A DNA stretch of 64,000 nucleotides from Agroathelia rolfsii. Its lineage: Eukaryota; Basidiomycota; Agaricomycetes; Amylocorticiales; Amylocorticiaceae. The stretch lies in contig JABRWF010000004.1 of assembly GCA_018343915.1 (NCBI GenBank), forward strand, positions 1,798,001 to 1,862,000, read 5' to 3'. The position numbers were made by a program, and so were the translations under genes. Of the stretch, positions 23,269 to 34,849 are shown one piece after another (the first letter of the stretch is position 1; each line of letters begins with the position of its first letter). Under the pieces are notes generated by a model, which was given only the letters and a program-made list of their open reading frames with translations, was not told where the DNA came from and searched no databases.

Positions 23269-25460
23269 GCAAGAATTTTGCACCGTTTGAAGAGTCTTTT
23301 GCTGACCCATAAAAACCCCACCTGATTTATAAGAATCTATCACTATTGCTTGTATGTACATAACTAATACTCAGGCCATGCTTTGCAGATATCTACACTT
23401 CGTCTTGTAGACGCTAAACATCTGTTCTTAGTCCCTTCCATCCGCACATCCAAATACATCCAAATGCTGTCTGATGCGCTTCCTGGGCTGGCCTCGTCGC
23501 CCCCTGGGAATATAAATATAGAGGCACTTCCCCATCTTAGGAATATGGTTGTGATTGACAATGATTCGCCATTAGACGTCTCAAAAGACATTGATGGCAT
23601 CACATGTGCTGTTGATTGGAGAGAAGTTATTTTGTGGAGAGAAGATAGCGCAGAACAAACAGCATTGACGAAATTGAAGAAATCCCTGGATAAGGATGAT
23701 GTGATCAACTTGCAATTTACAAGGTCCGTTTATTTATGTATGTCATCTTATAGTGCGCATGCTTAAATTTTATGAAGTGGAACGACGGGCCTTCCCAAAG
23801 CTGTTTCGGTATGTTCAATCCCATTCATTCGACAGCCTGATGCATATGCTGTATGAGCCGTTTCTGGCTGCTTTATAGTTGACACATCATAATCTACTAA
23901 ACAATGGTATTGCAATCGGGAGCTGCATGAATTTGACAACTCAGGATGTTCTCTGTAAATACTACACTAGTATTCTATTGACAGCATGCCAGTGACTATG
24001 TAAACTAATGCAATACTTTCTACACGTAGGCAACGTCCCGCCACTATTCCATTGCTTTGATGAGTATTCACTTTTTTCATAAGCACGGTTCTGAGGCTTA
24101 CCCCTTTGACCTACACGCCTTGTTCTTGGCAATCTCGCAGCATGGACACATGGTGCATCCATCGTATATCCATCATCAATATTTGATCCTGTCGCCATCA
24201 TCAATTCCTTCCCAATTACGAAGCCAACAGCGCTGCATGGTGTACCAACACATTTTCTTGGTATCCTGGCAGAAATCGACAAACGCCAGAAAGAGAACAG
24301 TCAAGAACAGATTGACCTAGGTGGTAGGCTACGAACTGGCATAGCAGCAGGATCGAGTATACCAATTGAAGTCATGAAGAAAGTCATCGACAAGATGGGA
24401 CTTAACGAATTAACTATTGCATATGGAATGAGTTCGTTGTGTTTTCTGATTGACCGATTCTGACTTTTATTATTATTGACATATGTAATCAGCGGAAACC
24501 AGGTAAGGAGAAAACTTTTTGGCGCTTAGTGAGATGTTCCTAATCTCCTGTCATAGTCCCGTCTCATTTCAAACCGTGCCGTCCGACCCTCTTGTGGAAC
24601 GTGTTGAGACTGTTGGAAAGATACAACCTCATGTGAAGGCCAAAATAATTAATACTCAGGGTGAGGTGGTGCCTGTGAACACCCCTGGCGAGTTGCTCGT
24701 CTCGGGATATCTTTTGCAAAAAGGGTAATTATGAAACGAAGAGTATTCAAGTTCAACAAATCCCTCAATCCGCGATTCGATAGATATTGGAATGACGAAA
24801 AACAAACACAGTCCGTTATGAAGAAAGACAAAAGCGGGGAACTGTGGATGCATACGGGCGATGAAGCTATCCTGGATGAGGAAGGATACCTAAAAAGTAA
24901 GCTTCTCCTAACCCTCATGTTTGATTGTTGTTGAAGTAAATTCAAGTTGTAGGACGCATTAAGGATATCATCATCCGCGGTGGCGAGGTGAGTTATACAG
25001 ATTTAATCATGCGCGAGTCGGCACGAATTAGCTTCCTCACCCGATCTTTAGAATCTTTTCCCTGTTCAAATTGAGAATGTCCTCACTTCCCATCCAGCTA
25101 TACTAGAAGGAGCTGCAATTTCTGTTCCAGATCCCAAGTATGGCGAAGTGGTTGGCGCATGGATTGTTCGTCATCCAGATCCACCTTCCGAGTTTTCTCA
25201 ACTCAGTGGTGAAGATGTTAAAAAATGGGTTAGCAAGTCCATGAACCCACAGGTGAGTTAATTTTTGGATTATTCTCAAGTCAGATTTGTTCGCTAATGA
25301 TTATGGTCCTAAAAAGAATGCACCTGCGTGGGTCTGGTTTGTGGGCGAAGGTGAATTACCTAATGAACTGCCTAAAACGGCCAGTGGGAAAATTATGAAG
25401 CATGTATTAAGGGACTGGAGCAAGGATCTGGCAAGACGTGGTAAAGGCAAGCTGAGTTAG
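22676..25460 (+). CDS. Acyl-CoA synthetase (ACSF2-like AMP-forming ligase)
   Basis: This enzyme should activate a fatty or aromatic acid to its CoA thioester with ATP. The N-terminus (MLRLRLARQSIVSHFRLRK) is Arg-rich and free of acidic residues, which suits a mitochondrial presequence. Conserved blocks in order: MGVKKGDRVAVIMGN, the P-loop SGTTGLPKAVS split by an intron, LTHHNLLNNGIAIG, VPPLFHCFG, LVLGNLAAWTHGASIVYP, YGMTETSPVSF, WMHTGDEAILDEEGYL, RIKDIIIRGGENLFPVQIE, and near the C-terminus LPKTASGKIMKHVLRDW with the catalytic lysine. Ends at 25458-25460. About 590 residues, complete. One intron (23194-23388) is long and contains 35 A; another (24060-24116) appears to be AT-AC (separate entries). 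It opens the metabolic island and is followed by the FAD monooxygenase on the same strand. Confidence 0.92.
23233..23267. repeat. A35 homopolymer inside an intron of the acyl-CoA ligase
   Basis: Thirty-five consecutive A residues lie inside the 195-nt intron 23194-23388, which is about three times longer than its neighbours. The tract may be a slippage-expanded microsatellite or the tail of an old retroposed insertion; the exact length may be a sequencing estimate. Confidence 0.9.
24060..24116 (+). other. Apparent AT-AC intron (57 nt) in the acyl-CoA ligase gene
   Basis: The flanking exons encode VPPLFHCF and LVLGNLAAWTHG, which are adjacent in ACSF2-type ligases. Joining 24059 to 24117 restores FHCFGLVLGNL exactly. 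The removed 57 nt start ATGAGT and end CCTACAC. No GT-AG alternative works: the only AG between 24066 and 24118 is followed by an in-frame TGA at 24107, and the next AG (before 24140) deletes LVLGNLA and shifts the frame. The 5' end is a GTGAGT-like site with A at position 1, suggesting the major spliceosome. Confidence 0.75.
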
Positions 25461-25701
25461 TCCCTCATTAGCACATATATTACATAGGATCTTTAATCAG
25501 ATGAAGTTATAACGTCATCAAATTTACACTCATCTACCCTAGAAGTAATTATTCTAAAACAATATTTGGAAATTCTAAGTTGCTCTCAAAAATTAAGAAG
25601 AAAAAACCCTACATCAATACGATCGAGGATTTGAAATGCTTGAACCGTTAGTGAGTACATGATGATCCAAATGTTCCGGACTCGGAGACCCGGATGGAGT
25701 C

Positions 25702-25733
<32 letters not shown>

Positions 25734-26371
25734 TTACTGATATCATAAACAGCGTTGTATTCTGGAGCCACTTGCAAGCCCGAAACAATGTTTCCGATGC
25801 TCGGGGTACCGAGAAACAACGATGCGTGTAATATTATTTATGGACACTAGCCATTGGATCTGCTCACGCCTCGAATCCTTCATCCAGTCAAATTCAGCAT
25901 AACGAAATTATATATGCCGTTGTGGGAAGGAAATTGCCCTGAACCAACGGAAGAAGCTAAAGGGCAATCCTAATGCAAAGCAGCGTGCGGTTTCCAGTGA
26001 GCGGCCCTGGGTCAAATTCGGACTCCTGACTCACTGGCATCCAACTACATATAATCGGATCACAAAATCGTACAGTCCTAACAGGGCGGATCGGAGTACT
26101 TCCGTGGAGTACCAATGATGCGTTAGTCATGATCCGTCTTAGCAATTTTATGGTCCCTTTCCGCTCTGATCTCAATACTACCCCTTGAAGCCGGGTTGCA
26201 TGATCTATGATGACATATATATATCAACTCTGTTTTCTAGGCTACTTCATCCTTGTTTCTTGCTTAAGCTCTCCAGCTGTATCAAGACTGCTCTACTGCC
26301 TTGAAAAGCTATTTCAATCGCGGCTTCTCAGCTTCAAAGTCATAACGACAGTTTTGAAAACATCTATATCA
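25461..26371. other. Spacer between acyl-CoA ligase and FAD monooxygenase
   Basis: This 0.9 kb contains an A26 tract at 25706-25731 and, near 26214-26222, an ATATATATAT element about 150 bp upstream of the monooxygenase ATG that may be its TATA box. No gene is visible. Confidence 0.55.
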
Positions 26372-28977
26372 ATGGGTGATGCTGAAAAAACGGATGTACT
26401 AGTGATTGGAGCAGGTCCCGCGGGCCTTATGTTAGCCAACTCACTAGGTCGTCTTGGGACGTCAGTCAAGGTTATAGAGCAGAGGTGGGTATCTTGTGAG
26501 CCCAGATTTGAGTCCATTATGAGGGAATTGAGACACTACAGATCAAACGGGCAGATGTATGGGCAAGCAGATGGTATTCAACCTGGCACGTTAGAGGTCT
26601 TCGCAAGCTATGGCATAAGTGAAAGGATACTTCAAGCAGGGCAACGTGTATACTCGTTTGTAAGTGAAATAATCCGAAGAGCATACTATTGTAATTTGAC
26701 CTTTAAGCTGGTTTAAGGCATACTGGAAGCTGAATCCGGAGACGCAGTGTATTGAGGTAACCGGTTTGAAGTCTTCTCGGTGATTCTGGCGTAGCCTTAC
26801 GATATCCATCAATAGCGTCAAAATCAAATCCCAGATGTACAGGTTTCCGACACTCGGTATCCTTTTGAAGTAAGTGCTAATCGGGTTAACGAGTCTAAGC
26901 AATTGCATTTACTCATCTATTTGCTCGCAGCTCACTATTCCTATAGAAACCCTTGAAGGAATTTTGAAGAATTCTGCTCAAGATTATGGTATTGGGGTCG
27001 AGCAGCCCTTCTCCCCTACCTCTCTCAAATTTGAGAAATCTATATTAGCTGAATTTCAAAACTCCAAGGACTATCCCATTCAAGTATTTCCGAATTTATC
27101 ATATCAAAGACAATGAATTTACTCGCAAATAGGTCACATTAGAGTCTCCATATGGCCAGAATAAGCGCACTATCCAGGCAAAATATCTTGTTGGCTGCGA
27201 TGGTAAGTACCTCTGGGTGTTGCTTTCCGAGTCGGGTCAATTTATTTAATTTTGTAACTTGTTAGGTAGCCGATCTTGGGTAAGACAGAGTGCCAATATT
27301 AAGATGGAGAATAGGCAAGGTAAGTGTTCAAGTTCCCTATACTGTGTCTTATCCTTTTGTTGATGTATAAATGTGCACAAGATATAGAGTCGGTTGTTAC
27401 GTGGGGCGTTTTGGATTATACGCCCGTTGGAAACTTCCCTGGAATACATCACAAGAATGTGGTGATATTTCCAAATCAAGGAGCTATTGCCGTTGAGTTG
27501 GTATATATATATCTATTAAGGCTCATTTCTCATGGATGTGCTTCAGTCTATTCCTCGACCAGGTGGTACTGCCCGCATGTATATTACTTTGGACTCTTCA
27601 CCTTGGCACGGACGTCAGCCCAAGGAAGTCGAATTACTCGGTATAGCTCAACAAATGGCAAAAAAGGTCTGTTATTTTGATACAAGTTATACACATACAT
27701 CTCACTATTTTTCAGTTTTTGCACCCTTACACTCTTGATATTACCAATGTTACGTGGATTAGCACATATAGAGGTACTAAAATAGATAAACAAATCTCCT
27801 GCAAGCAACTTTATAACATTTACATATAGTTCGTCAGCAGGTTGCCGAGACATTTTCTCTGGATAACCGTATATTCATTGCTGGGGATGCATGTAAGCTC
27901 TCGATTGTCATATTTCATCATGCGAATATTGATGAGACTTTGCTTATTCAGGTCATACTCACTCGCCAAGTGCTGGTCAAGGAGCCAACGTATCTATGCG
28001 AGATGCACATAATTTGGGCTAGTATTTTATTATTTTTCGTAATTGCTTCAAGCTGCTTATACATTATACATGCAGGATGGAAGCTTGCCTACGTTCTGAG
28101 AGGGTGGGCCAGCCCTAGTATCTTGTCTACTTATGACGAAGAGCGGCGTGCTGTGGCCGAAGAGCTTATTAAAATTGATAAAGAAGCTCTTGGTTCTTTA
28201 GAAGCATCCAAAGATGGCACTGAGGGCTATAGAACGTAAGACATGTCGTTATATTTGATAACATTTGGAAGATATATATTTCCTTCTTCTAGGATGTATG
28301 AAGCTAAACTTCGATTTTTAACGTTAGTTTGTTCTCCAATGATGACCTTCTATATACTCATTTCCATTTATTACAGTGGTATTGGAGTTTGTTATACTTC
28401 GCGTCTTACAGCTAACCATGCTGAGCATCTTGCTTCAAACTTGAAGTTGGGCGAGCGAATTATGCCGGCGATGGTTCTCCAAAGTAGCAGCTGGTGTCCA
28501 GTGGACATTCATCATCTCGTTGTCTTTGATGGCCACTTTCGTCTTCTTATTTTTCCCGGGGATATATCCATTGAATCGTCGATGCAGGTATTACAAGCGT
28601 TCGAAATTGGGATTAAAAACTTCCTTCAAATTTTATTGTTGAAAAGAGGCTCTAACTTCTTGAGGCTCTATACCATTTTGAGGAGCAAGAAGACTGCAAT
28701 AAGGTACACAGATCTCCCTGGAATTTTGAATGACCCGGCACGGTAAGCAAACATATCATTTGAACCTGCCCTTGTTGTTTTATTCTGATATAAACTTAGC
28801 GTGTATATTGATGATGCCCTCGTAGACACTAATGCGCATGGGAAAACGTATGAATATTATGGTATCGCGCAATCTGGTGCTGCAGTCTTAATTCGGCCAG
28901 ATGCACATATATCAATGATAAGCAGCATTAACGACGAAGGAGTGCAGCGGATATCATCTTTCCTACTTAATCTGTGA
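26372..28977 (+). CDS. FAD-dependent phenol 2-monooxygenase-like hydroxylase
   Basis: The protein should hydroxylate an aromatic ring using FAD, NADPH and oxygen; the true substrate is unknown. Conserved parts: the GxGxxG fold VLVIGAGPAGLMLANSLGRL, GQADGIQPGTLEVF, IPDVQVSDTRYPFE, the DG motif YLVGCDGSRSWVRQ, RMYITLDSSPWHGRQ, and the second FAD motif RIFIAGDACHTHSPSAGQGA followed by NLGWKLAYVLRGWA. The C-terminal part (SGIGVCYTSR, VFDGHFRLLIFPGD, IDDALVDTNAHGKTYEYYGI) is the thioredoxin-like domain found in phenol hydroxylases. About twelve exons; one intron appears to be GC-AG (separate entry). The start ATG at 26372 precedes the FAD fold; an in-frame ATG at 26207 exists but lies over a TATA-like stretch. 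It follows the acyl-CoA ligase on the same strand and faces the convergent P450. Confidence 0.9.
28018..28075 (+). other. Apparent GC-AG intron (58 nt) in the FAD monooxygenase gene
   Basis: Joining 28017 to 28076 gives NLGWKLAYVLRG, the conserved helix after the second FAD motif. The intron then starts GCTAGT and ends CATGCAG. No GT donor is available in the required phase. GC-AG introns are a known minority class in fungi. Confidence 0.7.
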
Positions 28978-29931
28978 TATTATGATCAATAGATTCGTTG
29001 CCCCTTAGACCTCAGGCCTCAGGCTCTGAACTATCCACATGCAACTCAAACAATATTGTATTTTACTGAGGCTGTGCTATAGCACTAGTATGCACGAAGG
29101 TATCTATGCACATAAATCAGATATACCAGGCCCTGTGAGCGAAAGTTAGGATTGATGGGATCTTTTATAAAAAGGAATGATACCGGCGGGTAACGCGTGA
29201 CGCGAGAGAATCGAGCAGCACTAGAGTGTCGGATTTAAATCAGACAAGACGAATAAACACACAAGAGACACTGTAGATTGTAGTACATGTAGATCGTTCT
29301 TATATACATGTAAAATACTGAATGATCGTAACAATTCATCTCTGGTAAAGTGGCCATGACAGTGAAATATGAGAGCAAGAGAAAGTTGTACAGTAGAAAC
29401 ACAAAGAGGTAGGAAAAACTCGTACATACGGTAGAAGGACAAATAAGGAAACTTGCCTATAACAGGCGTTCGTTACATTCGTGACACGTCATGATAAGCT
29501 TGTGATTTCAACATCTTTCAAATGGATCGCGGCTTTACCAGCGCTGAGTTTGATCAGTATGATATGACTCAACGGAGCTCTGAATCCTCGGAATCCTGTT
29601 TCAACCCCCAGACACAGACCGTCTTATGCTCTATAATAATTAGCTAAGCGATCGCGGAACTCTTTACTAGGTCAAATAAATTCACATTTTCATTAATGAA
29701 ACAATACCAGGCGTTGAAATACACTGCTACGAGATGTGTCTGAGGGCAAGTTATAACTTGAACAACTCCATTATGAAGGCGCCAGTGTAGAGTAAGAATA
29801 GCGGCTAAGATATCAAGATATATATAGTTTTTCCTTTGTAATTCAGCCACTTGTATCATGTTAACATTATATCCACAAAACATTCTCGGTAGTTTCCAGT
29901 ATATAATTGGGTTTAAATCCATCAATCCCTG
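28978..29931. other. Spacer between convergent monooxygenase and P450 genes
   Basis: About 1 kb, AT-rich, holding two 3' ends. Minus-strand open stretches at 29221-29442 and 29644-29925 show no recognisable domain. I see nothing else. Confidence 0.5.
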
Positions 29932-31956
29932 TTCCTGCGACGCAGCTTGGCATAGACATTTTCTGGCTCATGTTGAAATCGCTCGATCGTCTCTAGGATA
30001 GGAGACTTAAGCTCGATTTGGAAGCGTAGAAGAATAGAAGAAATCAAAAACAGAATTTCGGTGTTGGCGACGCTATGGACGGCATGTCAAATCGCCAATT
30101 TTGGTATGGGATGCATGCAAAACTCACTGTTTCCCGAGCTGTGTTTATCCATTTGTCAAGGGAGAGAATGGATGTGATGTGTTAAATCTTGTGCAAATGG
30201 CCTCATCGGTCGAAATAAACTCACGCAGTTACGAGGTCCGGCGCCAAATGCCAGGAAGTATCGACGGAGCTCAGGATTTTCAAGCCATCTCTCCGGGCGA
30301 AAGGTAAACGGGTCGCTCCAGTACTTTGGATCATGATGAACGCTCCAAGCAGGAATGGATACCTCAACCTGTTGTCACAGCGATCAGATATCGTTAGTTT
30401 CTCGCTTAACAAACACGATGCGACAAATAACGTACACCTTTAGGGATAAATTTGCCGTGAAGAACAACACCCGTATCAGGCGATGTACGATGGAGGCCCG
30501 TGGCGTTGGTACTGTGAAGGCGAAGACTGATAGGAAACCCTCATTAAATAACGAATGCATATTGATGGAATTCTGCTAACCCCTCAGTAATCGTTGCTTG
30601 AAGGTATTCCAGCTTACGGATCTGTTGCTCAGTGGGAGTTTGACCTTCTCCAACGACTGCAGATAGCTCCTTCATGATTTTCTCATAAACCTCAGGGTTG
30701 GTGGAGATGTAATGAATCAGGGCGGAGGAAGTTGCGGCCACCGTATGTGTCCCGGCGATCCTATGAAAACTGATGAGAAATTTAGTTATGACTGATTACT
30801 TCGCTACGCCTACAATAGGGTCACGGTCTCTGCTACAATCTCGTCAACTTGTTCTTTGCCAAGATTGCCGGCTGCCTTGAGCTGACCCTAGAAGCTCAAA
30901 TAAGCCTACCAATGTCAGTGGGAAATCAAATTTGAATCCAAACCTCAATCAGTTGATTCAGTAGATCTTCCTTCATAGCCCCTGACACAATTCGCTTCTC
31001 AACTTGCTGACGAGCAAGGAAGCGCAAGCAATCTTTTGATTGCTTTCCGCGAGTCAAAAATGGATCCGGGACATATTGTGCAATATAACGAATGGAGGGG
31101 AAAACACCAATGGCGGCAGCTGTGTGCTCACGCTGATAGATATGAGCATTTGGATTAACTGATAGAATACAGAACCAAATACTATTGGCAGCTTACGTGA
31201 TCCACAGACGAAATAACGTTCTCCCCGAATGTCTCTCCTTCAGTTGTACGGCCTTCCAGCCAGTCCGAGCCCTTGCAAATGTATCAAGGTGAGATCAAAA
31301 ATAGGTGGTGACTAATATCAACCTTCTTAATGAATTCGAACGGTTCGCCGAATAATATGTCGCTGATTGTGTCCCATGTGTAGTAATTGAACCATTTAAC
31401 GAGATCGATATATTGATCATTCTCAGAGACGTCGTCCATCCTCTCCATGAGCTTAACGGTCATGTTGTAAATATACGGGGTAAAAATACCAAGCATCTTG
31501 ATGGAAAATGCGTGGGAGAATTTCCTCCGTTTTTGTGAGTGGGTGGTACGATCGATAACAGCAAAGATGGATGGCGATCCATATTCCACAAAAGCTTCAT
31601 AGTATTTGGACTTGTCGAATCCGCCTCCACCATGCCCATAGACCATAGGGATAGCGTCCCCATCGTTAACAGAAACATGATTAGGTGCAATGCGGACAAT
31701 GGGTCCATATCGCTTCACGAGTATGGGATTTGAGCATCAAGTAACAGTAAATTCTGAACGGAAGGATATATACCTCATGTGCAGCATGAACAGCTTTGTA
31801 TCTTCTACCCCCACGAATCTGTAGATAAAGCCAGAGGGGTGTCAGTCGGGCCCAAAAAGGACCCGGCACATGCTTGAGTGGATTTTTAAAATCTTTGAGT
31901 ATGAGCCAAACAGCAGCGGCGATACCGCTGAGAAAGTAGAATAGGAGAGACTGCAT
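29932..31956 (-). CDS. Cytochrome P450, CYP53-like (benzoate hydroxylase type)
   Basis: A membrane-bound P450 of the ER. The N-terminus is a single hydrophobic anchor (LLFYFLSGIAAAVWLIL) followed by the Pro-rich hinge KHVPGPFWARL. The segment IVRIAPNHVSVNDGDAIPMV with YGHGGGGFDKSKYYEAFVEY matches the layout of fungal CYP53 enzymes, which hydroxylate benzoate at the para position. The I-helix reads AGTHTVAATSSALIHYI, the ExxR motif EGLR arises across a splice junction near 30590, then FRPERW, and the haem-binding loop FGAGPRNCLGK with its cysteine. The protein ends YAKLRRRNRD. All landmark residues are present, so the gene looks functional. A TATA-like TATAAATA lies at about 31998-32006 on the minus strand. 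CYP53 is my best guess; a different substrate is possible. Confidence 0.88.
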
Positions 31957-33733
31957 TCTTTTGACAAGCTTATTGTAAGCATGAAAAAAAAATTGTGGTA
32001 TTTATACTCGGACCACGCTGTGACGGGATTCTAATAGCATAGTTAGGATGCCAGGACCATGCTGCAATACGGAGATCACTTACCCATTGGTTTAGGAGTG
32101 TCTCGGGATTTGCGAGTTCGAGTTGTTCAAACGTGGATATGCTGACTGGGGACTCGGCAAACGCCACAGATGGCGTGATCTTACCGCAACGGCAAAAAGA
32201 AAATAACATAGCCAAGCCAAATAGTATATTAGTTTTTGAGTCCATAACGGTGGATCTGCTAGCTACCATAGTGTTGTCGTCATACAGTGTTTTACATACT
32301 GAGTCAGCCCGTCGACGACTCACGCATTTGACTGCTATGACCTGAAAAATGTAAGTGTATCATATCGAATTTATTAGAGGTTGCCGTGACAAAATGGCCC
32401 TAGCCCCATGTTAGTATTCGTTAGCTTGCTAGTATTTAGTGAGCCGTCATAACATGCTGGGTTTTCGACCAGGAGCAGTGTGTGGGGCTGGGATATACAC
32501 GTGCATCAGCTCCGAGGAACGGCGGTATTAGATGTGGATGTAATTCTCAGGTGGAAAAGGTGTCGCATGAAATCTAAGCCTTGAAACTGAAATGCAGCCT
32601 GAAACTGAGACTTGTGGACGGGTGCTGATCCCGATAACTTCAGTGATGTTAATTTTGATGGCGTACAATGGTTCAATTATGTTCCGATAAAGCAGCCCAT
32701 GTCATGACTGAGACCAGTTCTGATGAAGCAGAATGTACATGCGGGTATTTCTTCCGTTGTGTGATTACATGTAACAGACAAAATAGAAGGAACCGACAGG
32801 CGACCGGGCGTCGAGGATGACACCGATCGCGGGGAGAGATGCCGAGAGGCGTGATAGGGAGACGGATGCATACGTGGACTTTATCCAGACCGTCCATCTT
32901 GTCTCTCACACACGCTCATTTGTTCGACGCGCACATACTCACTTGTACCTTACATTTTCTTTCTACAGTCGAATCCCTGATATTAGTCCATAGTGATCGG
33001 TAGTGCCAAGATAATATAGATTAGGAGGGGCTATAGGAACCAGGGAGCTCCACGTCTATGCTTCCGGTACTGGTTATCGGAGTTTCAATAATACACTCTT
33101 CAAACAAGCCCTCATGTACTACCTGGCACACGTTATTAGTGGTAACATAGGCCTATCAGGCCTGACACTGCTACTATAAGTAAACGGATTAAAAAAAATT
33201 CTTCAAACAACCCACTAACCACTGATGTACAATCAACACGATGGCTATAAATGGCAATGGATTTTTGATGATCCTAGACTTACCTATAAATTGCCCTTAT
33301 TTGGCGTTTCTTACGTAACACTGGGCCAGAGTTTAGGCGGAAAATGGAATTCTTTTTAAATAAGGTTATAGATTAAGAGGGGTCGGAAGCAAATATGCAC
33401 CAGTTTTCCCTGCATACGAATTCCGTTGTGCCAAGACACTATGGGGTAGGAGGGGTTATGGGCAGACAGGGGTATGGACTATCAGAGGTTCGGCTGTACT
33501 TCTCATTTGCTGCTTGTCACTTGTCTTCTATATCAGTCACTCGCTACTATTCTACTCCATCTCCTCTTTTGTGCCCACAGTTGGTGCCGACGGGGCCGCT
33601 TGAGCCCGGACCCGACTTCGTTCCCCCCGGATTCATTCACTGGCTGCAGTGGCCGAGTGGACTCGACCCCCTGCCATCGACCCTGACAGAACCTCACTGA
33701 TAGCGTCCGTACCCAGGCCTCAAGTACAGCACA

Positions 33734-33917
33734 TGTTGTGATGCAATCCGTGACATTGTAATGTGTCATGTGACTAGATACTTAGAGTAGCTTCGGAGTT
33801 TGTATGTAGCTACTCATCCGTTTGACTCCGTACGACAACACTGTACGAGACAAGCGGAATATTATTTTCTATGTCGTCTTAAGCTGGTCTGGTTCTGACT
33901 CGCTGGATTTTATGACA
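33734..33917. repeat. Third, diverged copy of the 176-bp repeat
   Basis: The stretch starts TGTTGTGATGCAATCCGTGAC and contains the block ACTCATCCGTTTGACTCCGT followed by CTGTACGAGACAAGCGGAAT, the same order as the right arm at 19791-19966. The ends are more diverged and small indels occur. It is a single arm, not an inverted pair. This shows the element is dispersed and not just a local palindrome. Confidence 0.85.
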
Positions 33918-34436
33918 GCACATTCGGTTACTGCAAGTAGCCAAAGCAAAGGAAGTGATACCATGTCAAGCGCGATCATGATGGTTTGATGCCATGTGAT
34001 CAATGTGATCTGTTACCATCATCATGACCTTTCTCAGGCCGCCAGTTCATGAAAAAATCAACCATTTTAACCACAAAAAAACTGAAAGCGGAGATACCTT
34101 CGGCAAAAACCAGCCACTGCCTTGCTACAATATCCATTGTTTGGCCATAAACGGACTTTTCTGTGGGTAGATGTTACTGGAGCAGTATGCCCGGTCTTGC
34201 TTGGTGTACTACTATGGTACTGGTTTTCTTGCACAATGCCGCCTAGATGTACTTCGTGTACTAACCTGAAATACAAATAAATTACTTGAACCGACTTGAA
34301 ATGCTAAGGTATTTAACTAGGTTTGATTTGGGCCGCAATTGAGTTATCTTCTCAGCTTCTGGAACTTGGGCGTGTGGTTTTTACTACCGCTTGCTCACTA
34401 CCAGGTACAAAGCATCCTCATCGTGAGTCATGATTC

Positions 34437-34620
34437 ATGATGCTCAGTAAAAAGCGAAGTCGGATTCAATGTATCAAAAAGTCTTTGCGACTAAAGTGTG
34501 GCTACTGTCCAATCAAATGGGCAAACATCAAAGCCAAATAGTCGCACTTTGGTCACACTTTAGTCGCAAAAGACGCTTTTGGTACAATGAGATCTGACTT
34601 CGCTTTCCACTGTGCATGAT
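34437..34620. repeat. Imperfect hairpin: 64-67-bp inverted arms around 53 bp
   Basis: The left arm (34437-34500) contains AAAGCGAAGTCGGATT and ends TTTGCGACTAAAGTGTG. The right arm (34554-34620) starts CACACTTTAGTCGCAAA and contains TCTGACTTCGCTTT. The inner 20 bp pair almost perfectly and the outer part is interrupted by mismatches. It has the look of a small MITE and is unrelated to the 176-bp repeat. Confidence 0.75.
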
Positions 34621-34849
34621 GCGCCACTGTAGGACCGACCATGATCTCTGAAATGTGCCAATTGCCCTTAACCACTCGGACATGGACTCTGGGTGTTCAG
34701 TTTGCGTGTTTTTTGATGGTAAAAAAACCCTTGATATTTATAAATTGACCTTCGAGCAGACCATGTCTAAAACTGTCTCCAGCCGCAACTAGCGTTACCG
34801 CTGGCCTTCAAATTATTTCGTCGTCCTCATTCTGTTTACTTGGTTAACT

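Larger units (their letters stand above)
31957..34849. other. Long divergent spacer between P450 and adenylation-domain gene
   Basis: This 2.9 kb is the second-largest gene-free stretch. It contains a third copy of the 176-bp repeat and a separate hairpin (own entries). A minus-strand open stretch 31970-32323 could form an upstream exon of the P450 (see findings). A GC-richer interval 33550-33700 is open on both strands without a recognisable domain. A TTTATAAATT element near 34736 may serve the downstream gene. Confidence 0.5.

Noticed and set aside
26207..26371. Alternative start extending the FAD monooxygenase by 55 residues
   Set aside because: The extension overlaps a TATA-like sequence, and homologous enzymes start just before the GxGxxG motif.
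33395..33769. Overlapping open frames on both strands, Pro-rich on the plus strand
   Set aside because: Openness on both strands follows from GC-rich composition; no domain or splice structure was seen.
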